Shown: positions 36,123-45,186 of the stretch, one piece after another
How positions within the stretch are numbered: position 1 is the stretch's first letter
How the letters are laid out: the number at the start of each line of letters is the position of its first letter
Assembly (NCBI GenBank): GCA_021777055.1
Contig: JAIQZO010000084.1
Coordinates: forward strand, 1 to 64,000
DNA from: Candidatus Anammoxibacter sp.
GTDB taxonomy: Bacteria > Planctomycetota > Brocadiia > Brocadiales > Anammoxibacteraceae
DNA: 64,000 nucleotides
Reading direction: 5' to 3'
The notes under the pieces: generated by a model
What the model saw: the letters and a program-made list of their open reading frames with translations, nothing else
Told to the model about the DNA's origin: nothing
Databases searched by the model: none
Made by a program: the position numbers and the translations under genes

Positions 36123-37087
36123 GTTTTTATAGTAAAAGTATCGCCAACCTCAATATTATAACCGTTTATAAAATCTTTTGCATCCATAACACGCTTACCT
36201 TCTGGCTGCAAAACATTTATCCATATACCACCATTACAGGTAGAAACCAACATACCTTTCTCGCCTGTTTTATTTATTGTTCCGGGTCGTTTATCAACAA
36301 TGATTTCATCCGTGCATTTAAGGAAAGACTTCTTTATTATTATCCTTTTTTTCGTGTCTGATTCCCTCTTTTGCAAAAAAGAACAAGCACACGGCCACGG
36401 AATTAACCCCCTGATAAGGTTATGGATAGACTCGCTACTGCCATTCCAGTCAATAGCCCCTTCACCCTTTTCAAGTTTACTGGCATAAGTTACAAACCCC
36501 TCATCCTGACACCTATATTTTACACTGTTTTTCTCAAAAGAATCAATAACTTTCTGTAACAGTTCAACTGCTATACCTGCCAACCGTTCCTCAAGCTCTT
36601 CAGCATTTTCATCAGGGCTAATCCTGGTAGTATCACTGGCAATAATATCACCCGCATCAAGGGCTTCTGTCATATTTATAATTGATACCCCGGTCTCACT
36701 CTCACCATTTATTATAGCCCTGTTAATCGGTGCCGCACCCCTGTACTTTGGTAAGAGAGATGTGTGAATATTAATGCACTCTTTTTTTGGAATAGACAAT
36801 ACCTGCCTGGAAACAATTTGACCAAAAGCAGCTGTAATTACTAAATCTGCCCTTGAATTTTTAAGAGATGATATTACCCTGTCGTCTTTATTTATATTCT
36901 CCGGCTGGAAGATCTCAAGATTGTTTTCAGCGGCCAATACTTTAACCGGCGATTGTACAAGCTTTGAACTTCGACCTTTTGGTCTGTCTGGCTGTGTAAC
37001 CACAGCCACAACATTATGCCTTGATTTTATCAAGGAAGACAGAATTGGAACCGCAAAACTTGGTGTTCCCATAAAAATAAGTTCCAT
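36119..37087 (-). CDS. fmt: Methionyl-tRNA formyltransferase
   Basis: Formylates initiator Met-tRNA using 10-formyl-THF. The catalytic region INIHTSLLPKYRGAAPINRA with Asn/His, DAGDI with Asp, and TQPDRPKGRSSK near the N-terminus are typical. The start MELIFMGTPSFAVPIL is chosen because GAGGGAAG precedes it and it lies seven bases after the def stop; a longer frame would run into def. Length 322 aa is normal. Confidence 0.95.
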   Translation of the reverse strand: MELIFMGTPSFAVPILSSLIKSRHNVVAVVTQPDRPKGRSSKLVQSPVKVLAAENNLEIFQPENINKDDRVISSLKNSRADLVITAAFGQIVSRQVLSIPKKECINIHTSLLPKYRGAAPINRAIINGESETGVSIINMTEALDAGDIIASDTTRISPDENAEELEERLAGIAVELLQKVIDSFEKNSVKYRCQDEGFVTYASKLEKGEGAIDWNGSSESIHNLIRGLIPWPCACSFLQKRESDTKKRIIIKKSFLKCTDEIIVDKRPGTINKTGEKGMLVSTCNGGIWINVLQPEGKRVMDAKDFINGYNIEVGDTFTIKT

Positions 37088-37094
37088 ACTTCCC

Positions 37095-37604
37095 TCACAA
37101 GGCCTGTACTCTTTTGTAAATACGTTCAAACTCTTTTAATTTCTTGGCATTAGCTAGACTTGAACCGGGAGTCATCTTATCTATAAACAGGACACCGTTT
37201 AAATGATCTATTTCGTGCTGAAACACTACCCCTAATAACCCGCCAGCTTTAATTTTTAACTTTTCACCCTTAAGATTAAAAGCAACAACCTCTACGGTCT
37301 CAGACCTCATAACCTTTCCAGTAATATCCGGAAAACTCAAACAACCTTCATCGCTCAGAAAAGTTCCTTCTTGATTTACCAGTGCAGGATTAATAAATAC
37401 CTTTTCGTCGCCTAACTCATCTTTAACATCAATTACAATCAACCTCTTAGACCATCCAATCTGTGGCGCAGCAAGCCCGATCCCTTCTGATTCATACATA
37501 AGCTCAAGCATCTCATCTGCAGTGCGGCAAATATCATCGTTAATCTCTTCAATGGGCTCCGCTTTTTCTCTGAGAATTTCCGCAGGGTATGTCACTATAT
37601 TCAT
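37095..37604 (-). CDS. def: Peptide deformylase
   Basis: Removes the N-formyl group from nascent proteins. All three motifs are present: GIGLAAPQIG (41-50), EGCLSFP with metal ligand Cys88, and HEIDHLNG with His130 and His134. Length 169 aa is normal. The order def-fmt is the common one, and the two enzymes act at opposite ends of the formylation cycle. Confidence 0.96.
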   Translation of the reverse strand: MNIVTYPAEILREKAEPIEEINDDICRTADEMLELMYESEGIGLAAPQIGWSKRLIVIDVKDELGDEKVFINPALVNQEGTFLSDEGCLSFPDITGKVMRSETVEVVAFNLKGEKLKIKAGGLLGVVFQHEIDHLNGVLFIDKMTPGSSLANAKKLKEFERIYKRVQAL

Positions 37605-38059
37605 GTCCTAACCTAACTTCAGGGTTACATAAAATAAATCTTAATTTCGTTTACAATCCCATGTTGCCACACTTGTGAATGGAATTCCAAAATATTAGTT
37701 TAGCGTCATAATCATACTCTTAATCTCATCCATATCGAAGCACAATCAAAATGGGCACAAATAGCATGTTTCATTGAATTGAAATTTTATCCGTGATTTA
37801 CTGAACCTACAAGATAAACCCAATAGATGCTTGGTACACCTTCCATTTCTCAACATTAAAGATTTTTGCACCTGTTGATTAGGAATAAGATTATTATTGC
37901 ATACCGTCCAACTCCCTACCATCATCTGCTATAAATCGCAAGGGGCAGAGTACCGATATTTGCTTAATATATACCATAGAAACAGCGATTCCGAGGGAAT
38001 GTTAGCCATATTTAAGTATATCACAAAATTAATAATGATTGCAAGGCCCTTTGAAATAC
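37605..38059. other. Intergenic region between def and rpsT
   Basis: No gene or stable RNA seen; a 61-codon frame here has no family features. Confidence 0.4.
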
Positions 38060-38088
38060 TTGCAATTTTAGAGAAATTATGATATTAT
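38060..38088 (+). promoter_or_regulatory. Predicted sigma-70 promoter of rpsT
   Basis: TTGCAA and TATTAT with an exact 17-base spacer, giving a leader of about 45 bases with GAAAGGGAG before the ATG. Confidence 0.6.
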
Positions 38089-38139
38089 CCGTAGCGTTAT
38101 ATATTAATTGCACTTAAGTATATTTGAAAGGGAGTAGGT

Positions 38140-38412
38140 ATGCCAAACAGTAAGTCAGCAGAAAAGAGTCTACGAAGAAGCGATAAAAAGAGATTGCTAA
38201 ACAAATCAAGAATATCTGCATTGAAAACAGAAAATAAAAAACTATTAGCGGCAATAGAAAGTAATGATGTGGAGTTAATGGATAAACACCTTCCTTTAAC
38301 AATAAAGCTATTAGATAAAAGCGTTGCAAAAGGAATAATAAAGAAAAACAACGCTTCGCGTAAGAAATCTAAACTCATGAAAAAGGTTAATGCATCAAAA
38401 GCCGCAAAATAA
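38140..38412 (+). CDS. rpsT: 30S ribosomal protein S20
   Basis: 90-aa Lys/Arg-rich helical protein with the S20 pattern: MPNSKSAEKSLRRSDKKRLL at the start, then DKSVAKGIIKKNNASRKKS and NASKAAK near the end. It binds the 5' domain of 16S rRNA. An AAAGGGAG ribosome binding site precedes it. It heads a likely rpsT-HDAC-ubiE transcription unit. Confidence 0.95.
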   Translation: MPNSKSAEKSLRRSDKKRLLNKSRISALKTENKKLLAAIESNDVELMDKHLPLTIKLLDKSVAKGIIKKNNASRKKSKLMKKVNASKAAK

Positions 38413-38446
38413 TTTAAGAATAAAACCTGACTTTTAAAAATATATT

Positions 38447-39376
38447 ATGGCCATTATTATTTTTGACGATGTTTTTCTCGAACATAATACAGGTAATGGC
38501 CACCCTGAAAACGCGCAGAGGCTGTTAAACACAAGAGAATACCTGAAAAGTAAGGGGTACTGGAACGATAACAATATACAAAAACCTGAAAAGTGTTCCA
38601 TCGAAGAGATCACTTCTGTTCACAATAAAGAGTACGTTAAAAGAATTGAGTTAATGTGTGAAAAGGGCAGCAGCATGCTTGATGCGGACACAAGACTTTC
38701 CGCTAAATCTTATGAAGCTGCCATTTACGCCTGCGGGGCAGCCACTACAGCAGTAGACAAGATAATGAAGAAGAGCTGCAAGAGTGCATTTTGTCTGGTT
38801 CGACCTCCGGGCCATCACGCCACACCGCAAACCGGAATGGGTTTTTGCCTCTTTAATAATGCCGCTATTTCCGCAAGATACATCCAGTCAAAGTACAAAT
38901 TTGATCGCATATTAATTATAGATTGGGACGTACACCACGGAAACGGGACTCAAGATGCTTTTTATGATGACCCGTCTGTCCTCTATTTCTCAATGCACAG
39001 GTACCCATTTTATCCAGGCACCGGCAGCAAAAATGAGAAAGGCAATGGAAACGGCTTAAACTATACAATAAACGTTCCGTTAGATGCATATACTGAAACC
39101 GATGAATACTTTGCACAGTTTAAAGAGGTGATAAACGGTCAGGCAAAGGAGTTTAACCCGCAGTTCATTATTATCTCCGCCGGTTTTGACGCTTATATAA
39201 ATGACCCTATTGGCGGCTTAGGGCTTGAAATCAAAGATTTTACAAATTTAACAGAAATTGTTGTACAACTTGCAGAAGAGTGCTGTGAAGGCCGAATAGT
39301 TTCATGTTTAGAAGGCGGTTACCATCTTGCAGACCTGCCAAAATGCATTGAAGCACACCTAAATGCTCTTTCCTGA
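38447..39376 (+). CDS. Histone deacetylase-fold amidohydrolase
   Basis: Zn-dependent deacetylase of the HDAC/AcuC/APAH superfamily. RPPGHHATPQTGMGFCLFNN carries the tandem His, IDWDVHHGNGTQDAFYDD the Zn-binding Asp/His, and SAGFDAYINDPIGGL the third ligand. Length 309 aa fits the bacterial class. The substrate could be acetyl-polyamine, acetyl-lysine enzymes or another amide; context (rpsT before, ubiE after) gives no hint. Confidence 0.9.
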   Translation: MAIIIFDDVFLEHNTGNGHPENAQRLLNTREYLKSKGYWNDNNIQKPEKCSIEEITSVHNKEYVKRIELMCEKGSSMLDADTRLSAKSYEAAIYACGAATTAVDKIMKKSCKSAFCLVRPPGHHATPQTGMGFCLFNNAAISARYIQSKYKFDRILIIDWDVHHGNGTQDAFYDDPSVLYFSMHRYPFYPGTGSKNEKGNGNGLNYTINVPLDAYTETDEYFAQFKEVINGQAKEFNPQFIIISAGFDAYINDPIGGLGLEIKDFTNLTEIVVQLAEECCEGRIVSCLEGGYHLADLPKCIEAHLNALS

Positions 39377-39396
39377 ACATTTTCCGATATAGCTTA

Positions 39397-40134
39397 ATGA
39401 CAAACAAACAGATCTCAAACCAACTTTTGCGTAAAGATGCAGGAAACATAAGAAATATGTTTTCCTCAATCGCAAGATTTTACGACTTTTTGAACAAAGT
39501 TTTAAGCCTGAACTTCGACCGGAAATGGAGAGCGTTTGCTGTAAAAGTGAGCAATGTTTCTGCAGACAGCAAGGTACTTGATGTATGTAGCGGAACAGGG
39601 GACCTGGCAATTGCATATTCAAAGGCTCTTGACAAGAATGGCAAAGTGGTGGGAAGTGATTTTTGCCATGAGATGTTAAAATATGGAAACTCTAAGATTG
39701 CAAGGCTGCATCTGGAGAAAAGTATACATATGACCGAAGCGGATACACTAAACCTGCCTTTCCGGGACAACCAGTTTCAAGTCGCCTCCGTGGCATTTGG
39801 AATCAGAAACGTTTCTAACCTGGAAAATGGAGTAAAAGAGATGATGCGTGTCGTGGACAAGGGTGGAAAAGTCGTAATCCTTGAATTTTCACAACCAACT
39901 AACCCAATATTTAAACAAATTTACTTCTTTTATTTTAAAAAAATTTTACCTGTCATTGGCAACCTGATCTCCAGCAGCAAAGATAGCGCATATACATATC
40001 TTCCAAACTCAGTCTTAACATTTCCAGATAGAGAGGCACTGAAAACAAAATTGGAAAATTGCGGCCTGAAAAATATCGAGATTTACAGTCTTACACTGGG
40101 TATCGTAACTATCCATATAGGGACTAAAGAGTGA
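39397..40134 (+). CDS. ubiE: Demethylmenaquinone methyltransferase (UbiE/MenG)
   Basis: SAM-dependent C-methyltransferase of quinone synthesis. FSSIARFYDFLNKVLSLNFD is the N-terminal signature, DVCSGTGDLAIAY the SAM-binding motif I, and SVAFGIRNVSNLENGVKEMM the UbiE-specific block. Length 245 aa is normal. If the host is an anammox bacterium, menaquinone is the expected product pool. It starts 20 bases after the HDAC gene. Confidence 0.93.
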   Translation: MTNKQISNQLLRKDAGNIRNMFSSIARFYDFLNKVLSLNFDRKWRAFAVKVSNVSADSKVLDVCSGTGDLAIAYSKALDKNGKVVGSDFCHEMLKYGNSKIARLHLEKSIHMTEADTLNLPFRDNQFQVASVAFGIRNVSNLENGVKEMMRVVDKGGKVVILEFSQPTNPIFKQIYFFYFKKILPVIGNLISSSKDSAYTYLPNSVLTFPDREALKTKLENCGLKNIEIYSLTLGIVTIHIGTKE

Positions 40135-40191
40135 CAAATGCTATTGCCAAAACAATGGTAACAGAAAATTTTTGAAAAGCAATAACACTAC

Positions 40192-40220
40192 TTGACAAAT
40201 CACAAGAAAAGTATTAATTT
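40192..40220 (+). promoter_or_regulatory. Possible promoter of tRNA-Gln
   Basis: TTGACA, a 17-base spacer and TAATTT, about 110 bases upstream of the tRNA. A small hairpin (AATGAATCCTTAGATTCATT) lies between. Confidence 0.4.
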
Positions 40221-40330
40221 ATACGCTTTACATATTTAATTAACAATCTACTAGTTACTAGTAATTTCAAATCAAATAATGAATCCTTAGATTCATTATC
40301 CGCACATATTGCTATTTTTTGGTATGCAAA

Positions 40331-40404
40331 TGGGGTATAGTGTAATGGTAGCACAAATGATTCTGGTTCATTTTGTCCGGGTTCAAATCCTGGTACCCCA
40401 GCCA
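40331..40404 (+). tRNA. tRNA-Gln (anticodon CUG)
   Basis: The acceptor arms TGGGGTA and TACCCCA pair, followed by G and an encoded CCA. The anticodon stem AATGA/TCATT encloses loop TTCTGGT, giving anticodon CTG. The T arm contains GGTTCAAATCC. The 3' half is duplicated at 46103-46141, and an integrase lies immediately downstream, marking this tRNA as the attachment site of a genomic island. Confidence 0.95.
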
Positions 40405-40420
40405 TTATTATAACAACGAG

Positions 40421-41263
40421 TTACGACAAATTTGGCACCTCAGAGGCTGCTCGTTTTTGGCCGACTGTAGTCAAATTGTAGTCAACATCTAGAACACTTA
40501 CACCATTTCGTAAACTATCAGGACAATAATGAGCGTATCTTTGTTGCGTCATTTTTACATCTTCATACCCTAGCAACTTTGCAACCTTATGGGTATTCTA
40601 TACCTTTTTGAACCAAACGGGTAGCGAACGTTCTACGTAACCAAAACCAAGTGATTTCTTTAATATCTGGCTTTACCCAGGCTTTATTAAACGCACGTAT
40701 CAGGTTACAATTATTAATCTTTGTCCCATTCATACTTCTAAAAACAAAGTCATTCTTAATACTTTTTACTTGCCATTTTTTCTCCAGAATATTAATTGCG
40801 GTTAGGTTCAACGGAAGAGTTCTAGGTTTTCCGTTTTTTGTCTCCTGAATCAAGATAGTCTTATGTATCAGATTTACCATTTCCCATTCCAGAGACAATT
40901 GCTCATTTTGTCTTAAGCCGGTATTTAATGCAAAAACAATTAAGTCTTTAAGCAACTCTGGGCATACATCAAGCAACCTTCTTTCCTCATCTGCCTTTAA
41001 CCAATTATCTCTTTCGTTGTTTTCCCTTTCCATAGATATTTTAGGCACATTCCCAACCCATTCTTTAACTGCAATATTAAAAGCCTTTGAGAGCATCGCA
41101 AGCTCACGATTAATACTTGACGGCTTCGCACCCCTATCTTTCCTATGTAATTTATACTCAGAAATATGCCTATTGCTAACATCAGAAATAACAGAATTAC
41201 TAAAAAAGGAAGAAGATGATTTAGAGATGTCTTGTAACTTTTTTGAGTATTTACAGCTACATT
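40421..41263 (-). pseudogene. Tyrosine recombinase (phage-type integrase), broken
   Basis: The core-binding part (ISDVSNRHISEYKLHRKDRGAKPSSINRELAML when read without a start codon) runs into a catalytic domain with ALNTGLRQNEQLSLEW (Arg I) and LRRTFATRLVQKG. The HxLRH box has degenerated to FWLRR. A frameshift after KGIEYP separates the rest, HKVAKLLGYEDV, TQQRYAHYCPDSL with the Tyr nucleophile, ending EVPNLS. The 5' end is replaced by a family A element at 41266-41431, removing the N-terminus. Three independent defects show it is dead. Confidence 0.88.
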
Positions 41264-41265
41264 TT

Positions 41266-41431
41266 AGAGAATTGCCTAAAATGCCTAAATTACTTAAAGT
41301 GCCTAAAATTTATAGTGTTGTTTCTTATTAATAATAAATAACATTCTATAATTTTAGCTCATTTTAGGCATTTTAGGCACTGGATGTTAGCGCCTATATC
41401 TGCCATGCAAATACATAACCGGACAACGCTG
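41266..41431. mobile_element. TGCCTAAA-iteron element (family A), copy 4, joined to the integrase
   Basis: Iterons AATTGCCTAAAATGCC at the left, TTATTAATAATAAATA in the centre, inverted iterons TTTTAGGCATTTTAGGCAC, and an intact right end TAACCGGACAACGCTG. The left terminal repeat is absent and integrase sequence begins there, so insertion was followed by a deletion. Confidence 0.8.
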
Positions 41432-41626
41432 ATAAAATGTGATAAATCTCACAACAAACCCGACAATATAAAGTTAATATACAGACAAAACATCAATAAA
41501 AATGCACATAATGGTCTTATATTTAAATGGGCAAACTTTTGGGAATTATTTTTATATTTCTGAAAATGAATATAATTTGGATTATGAGAGTTTAGAATAT
41601 GATTACATCATTGGTGAGTTTGCAAA

Positions 41627-41896
41627 ATGTTTCCTGTAAAAGATCGTTATGATGATAGGAAAAATCTAAGGAAGATTCTTAAACAAAAAGGTGCCGATAT
41701 GCTTGATGATGCAACCAAGTTTGGATTGAAACCAGGTTTACCACTTCATGCCGGCATTATTATCACTGGAAATAAAAATGATGCTGATCTTTGTGCTGAT
41801 GCTTTTCGTGATGCAAGTCGAAAATTATCTAAGGAATTAACAGGGAGATCATATGAATTTAAGGTTGAAATTGATACTTTAAAAACGGGTTTTTAA
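41627..41896 (+). CDS. Hypothetical island protein, 89 aa
   Basis: Not recognised. A charged N-terminal half (DRYDDRKNLRKILKQKGADML) is followed by GLPLHAGIIITGNKNDADLCADAFRDAS, a Lys/Arg-rich helix and a short beta-like end. No signal peptide or membrane segment. It lies 132 bases before the helicase on the same strand and shares its island, so the two may act together. The ribosome binding site is weak, GGTGAG, just ahead. Confidence 0.55.
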   Translation: MFPVKDRYDDRKNLRKILKQKGADMLDDATKFGLKPGLPLHAGIIITGNKNDADLCADAFRDASRKLSKELTGRSYEFKVEIDTLKTGF

Positions 41897-41907
41897 GTTT
41901 TTGCCAT

Positions 41908-41957
41908 GCATGTGTTTAAGTGTGTATTTGGTTATATACTTATTATATATATTATAT
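41908..41957 (+). repeat. Direct repeat flanking the helicase, left copy
   Basis: TGTGTTTAAGTGTGTATTTG followed by GTTATATACTTATTATATAT closely resembles 43742-43790 after the helicase gene. It occupies the likely promoter region of the helicase. Confidence 0.6.
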
Positions 41958-42028
41958 CTTACTCATCTTATCCTTGTTGATGTTGTTGTTTATTTGTTGT
42001 TTAAAATTACCATGAAAGGATTTATATA

Positions 42029-43426
42029 ATGACTATAATTACAATTGACAATGAAATTTCTATTAACAAAGATAATTTACCAGATCATCTAATTAATGAT
42101 ATCTCTGGACGGCTAACTCTCGCAAATCCAGAATATAAGCAGAATCAGAATGCACCTGAAAACTTCTACTATCTGAAACAAAATTGGGATAATTTGATTT
42201 TTCCTAGAGGATTTATTAACAAACTTATTTCCATCCTAAAGAATAACAATATACCATTTGAAATAAATGATCAAACACGGGAATTGGACGATGTTGATTT
42301 TTGTTTCAAAGGTACGCTTCATGATTATCAGCAAGAAGCGGTTGCGAAGATTATCAAGGAAGATTTTTCCGTTTTACAAAGTCCACCTTGTTCAGGCAGA
42401 ACCGTTATGGCACTAAATGTTATAGCAGAAAGAAAACAACCTACGTTAATAATTGTTAGCACAAAACCATTACTTTATAAATGGCAGGAAAGAATTGAAG
42501 AGTTTTTGGATATACCAAAGGATGAAATAGGCTTAATCGGTGATGGTAATAATGATATTGACGCCAAGATAACTATCGCCATAGCAAACAGCCTCAAGAA
42601 ATGCGCTGTTGACGTTAAAAATAAAATTGGATCGCTGGTAGTGGACGAATGTCATAAAACGCCGTCAAAGGTATTTACAGAAGTTGTAAAGGTATTTGAT
42701 TGCCGTTATATGCTTGGATTATCAGCAACGTCAGATCGTAATGACGGTCTAGCAAAATTGATAGATTTCCATGTTGGCGACAAAGTTCATGATATCAGTG
42801 CAAAGAAATTGCAGAAAGCAAATATGATCATGACTCCAACATTACAAGTACGTGAGACAGATTTTGATTTTCACTATCATAAAAATCCCCCTGAGATGAT
42901 AAACAATCTTATACGGGATTATATCCGTAATGAGCTTATCGTTAATGATGTTGTTTGTGAAATTCAGGATAATGGTGGGGTTGGGTTAATACTTTCAGAA
43001 CGTAAAGATCATTGTGAAACACTTTATCAAATGTTAAAAGATAAAGATATTGAAACAAGGTTCCTTACTGGTGATATGGGTAAAAAGGAACGCCTGGAAA
43101 TTCTTGCAGAACTTAGTCAAGGACATATTAAAGCACTGGTAGTAACTTCCCAATTGGTTGGTAAAGGCTTTGAACTTAAACATATATCATCCATCTTTCT
43201 ATGTACACCAATAAAGTCAACAACTAAACTTGCAGACTGCATAGGCTGTATCTTGAGAATAGAACAGGGTAAGGATAGGGCTGTTATATATGATTATCGT
43301 GATAGAAATGTTCCTGTTATAGATCATAGTTTCAAAAGCAGACGTTATACATACAAAGAGTTCGGCATCAAAAAGATACCAAATTTGTTACCAGAATCAT
43401 TTACGGTAGGTTCTGGAAGAATGTAG
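42029..43426 (+). CDS. SF2 DEAD/DEAH-type helicase with altered Walker A
   Basis: 465 aa. A short N-terminal region (1-90) precedes LHDYQQEAVAKII (Q-like motif), Walker A position SPPCSGRTV, LIIVSTKPLLYKWQERI (Ia), VVDECHKTPSKVF (DECH, motif II), GLSATSDRNDGL (III), then the second RecA domain with FLTGDMGKKERLEI, VVTSQLVGKGFELKHISSIF and LGCILR-type motif VI. Relatives have PTGSGKT; here GSGKT reads CSGRT, so the catalytic Lys is Arg. Such proteins occur with restriction or TOTE-like conflict modules. ATPase activity may be reduced or lost. A terminator follows. Confidence 0.85.
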   Translation: MTIITIDNEISINKDNLPDHLINDISGRLTLANPEYKQNQNAPENFYYLKQNWDNLIFPRGFINKLISILKNNNIPFEINDQTRELDDVDFCFKGTLHDYQQEAVAKIIKEDFSVLQSPPCSGRTVMALNVIAERKQPTLIIVSTKPLLYKWQERIEEFLDIPKDEIGLIGDGNNDIDAKITIAIANSLKKCAVDVKNKIGSLVVDECHKTPSKVFTEVVKVFDCRYMLGLSATSDRNDGLAKLIDFHVGDKVHDISAKKLQKANMIMTPTLQVRETDFDFHYHKNPPEMINNLIRDYIRNELIVNDVVCEIQDNGGVGLILSERKDHCETLYQMLKDKDIETRFLTGDMGKKERLEILAELSQGHIKALVVTSQLVGKGFELKHISSIFLCTPIKSTTKLADCIGCILRIEQGKDRAVIYDYRDRNVPVIDHSFKSRRYTYKEFGIKKIPNLLPESFTVGSGRM

Positions 43427-43505
43427 ATATGATATTTACCAATACAATCATAATTGTTATGTTAGACATTACGATCATGATTGTGCCCGTCCGAGTTCTG
43501 ATCGC

Positions 43506-43542
43506 ACGTCATTACCAAAGTAACGGTAATGACGTTATTTTT
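43506..43542 (+). terminator. Rho-independent terminator after the helicase
   Basis: ACGTCATTACC pairs perfectly with GGTAATGACGT over an eight-base loop and is followed by TATTTTTC. It lies 80 bases after the helicase stop. Confidence 0.7.
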
Positions 43543-43741
43543 CATATGCAAAGGTGCATAGAATGATAGTTGCGCTATCTGGAGAAAGGTTATAAGCAAA
43601 TCTAATTGAGAGTAGTTTTGAATTTAAGAGTGGTAGAAAAACCAATAGAGATGTTCCGACAAGTAGAGAAATTGTGGCCATTGTTGTCACTATAGTCATC
43701 GTAACTGAAAAACAAAACTGCCTTTTCTTACGTTGTTGCTG

Positions 43742-43790
43742 TGCGTGCGTTTAAGTGTTTATTTGGTTATACATATTTCTATATATTATA
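43742..43790 (+). repeat. Direct repeat flanking the helicase, right copy
   Basis: TGCGTTTAAGTGTTTATTTG followed by GTTATACATATTTCTATATA, paired with 41908-41957. The surrounding 43543-44118 has no credible gene; a GTGTAAAATATTTTGTGTAA motif near 44007 may be the end of the IS256-like remnant. Confidence 0.55.
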
Positions 43791-44118
43791 CCTATTAAAT
43801 ACATTACTTATTGTTGTTAATATTGAATTTAAAACCCTATATGGAAAAATAATTCATGTAAGACAATTAAGGTACTGTAAGGGTTTTCATACCATACTGC
43901 ACCCTGAGCAGCATGCTATTTTTCTAGTAACTCGGATGTATGTTACCTTATAAATTAGTGAGGCGGTAGTGATGATTTAAAGGATGATCTTCTAGACTTG
44001 AAGGTAGTGTAAAATATTTTGTGTAAACTTCTGAAGAGAGATATATTAATAATAAGAGAAGCGTAATGTAAGGTAGTTTCTCCGATTACAGAAATCTTTT
44101 TAGAGGTATAAAACACAA

Positions 44119-44265
44119 ATGTCTATATTAACGAAAGATCAGGTAAAAGATGTAATTGAATTGTATAATATCCGAACAGCTGAAGATGCACACAACGCAG
44201 TGAAGGACTTGATGAAGGATGTCTTGCAAGGTTCTTTGGAAGCAGAACTTAGTAATACGTTTTGA
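44119..44265 (+). pseudogene. IS256-family transposase, N-terminal remnant
   Basis: 48 codons: TKDQVKDVIELYNIRTAEDA, then VKDLMKDVLQGSLEAELSNTF, the start of mutator-type (IS256) transposases, where the LEAEL segment is normally followed by HLGY. It ends abruptly in a TGA and unrelated sequence. Confidence 0.7.
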
Positions 44266-44369
44266 AAAGCTATTAAAACAAAAGGGGACTTCTGAGCAAC
44301 CCATAGCCGTCTAGAACCCATTAAGCCAGCCGCCAATACAACAAAAAAATATTTGGATGGGATCCTGGA

Positions 44370-44583
44370 TTGACAAAAGGCCCTTATTAACAATGGTTTA
44401 CTTGAAGGTCTAAATTCTCTTGTTCAAGCAGCAAAGGCAAAAACCAGAGGTTTTCGTAATATATGTCATTTCAAGATTGTTGCATTTCTGGTGACGGGCA
44501 AGCTTGATTTTACTCAATTTAATAAACAGTGCTTACCCACTCAAAACCCTAAAGAGCCAGATTTTATCTCTTCCGGCAGGTAG
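44370..44583 (+). pseudogene. ISL3-family transposase, C-terminal remnant
   Basis: An open frame without start gives NNGLLEGLNSLVQAAKAKTR, then GFRNICHFKIVAFLVTGKLD, FTQFNKQCLPTQNP and a TAG. The N-G-x-x-E-G-x-N-S-L-x-Q-x-A-K-x-R-G-F pattern is the C-terminal end of ISL3 DDE transposases. It lies directly after an IS256 fragment, so two unrelated IS remnants are juxtaposed. Confidence 0.75.
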
Positions 44584-44883
44584 ATACAGACTTTCTTTGC
44601 CTCATTCTGTGCTACAAGAAATAATGTCAGGTAACCACCGTTTCTTTTAAAGTTGCTCAACAAAATGGTATAGATTTATTTTTCCGTTGACCTAAATGCC
44701 TTTTTAGGTAGAATCATTACATGCCAAGGATACCAAGGATAATTTTACCTGAATAGCTGGATTATATATACAAAGATGGCACAATAGACAAGTAGTTTTT
44801 ACGAATGACGAAGATAATATCTATCATCTTGAAAACCGTTAATAATAGACTAAAAAGTTTTTGAGAAAATTTAAAAGGAGAGG

Positions 44884-45186
44884 TTGTTGATTACAAACAA
44901 TGTGTTTATTCAACAATTAAAAGAACTGGTATTAGCCTTTCTGGAAAACGAAAATGTTAAAATAGTTGTTTTTGGCTCTAGAATAAGGGGAGATAATATT
45001 GCATCCTCAGATATTGATATAGGGATTATTCCAAGAGGAGTATTTAACAGGGGACGGTTGGCTCTTCTAAGGGAAGACATTGATGATTCTAATATTCCAT
45101 ACAACGTAGACATTGTAGATTTTTCAACCACTTCGGAGCAGTTTAAAAAAGAAGCATTAAAGGACGTAGTGATTTGGAAAGATTAA
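44884..45186 (+). CDS. Minimal nucleotidyltransferase (MNT) antitoxin
   Basis: 100 aa with the Pol-beta-fold signature VVFGSRIRGDNIASSDIDIG (GSxxRG, DxD). MNT proteins of this class neutralise a HEPN ribonuclease by adding AMP residues to it. AAAGGAGAGG directly precedes a TTG-TTG pair; the first is used here but the second is possible. It overlaps the HEPN gene by 13 bases. Confidence 0.85.
   Translation: MLITNNVFIQQLKELVLAFLENENVKIVVFGSRIRGDNIASSDIDIGIIPRGVFNRGRLALLREDIDDSNIPYNVDIVDFSTTSEQFKKEALKDVVIWKD

Noticed and set aside
43741..43953. 70-codon frame after the helicase
   Set aside because: It starts in the direct repeat, has no ribosome binding site and its composition is that of AT-rich non-coding DNA.
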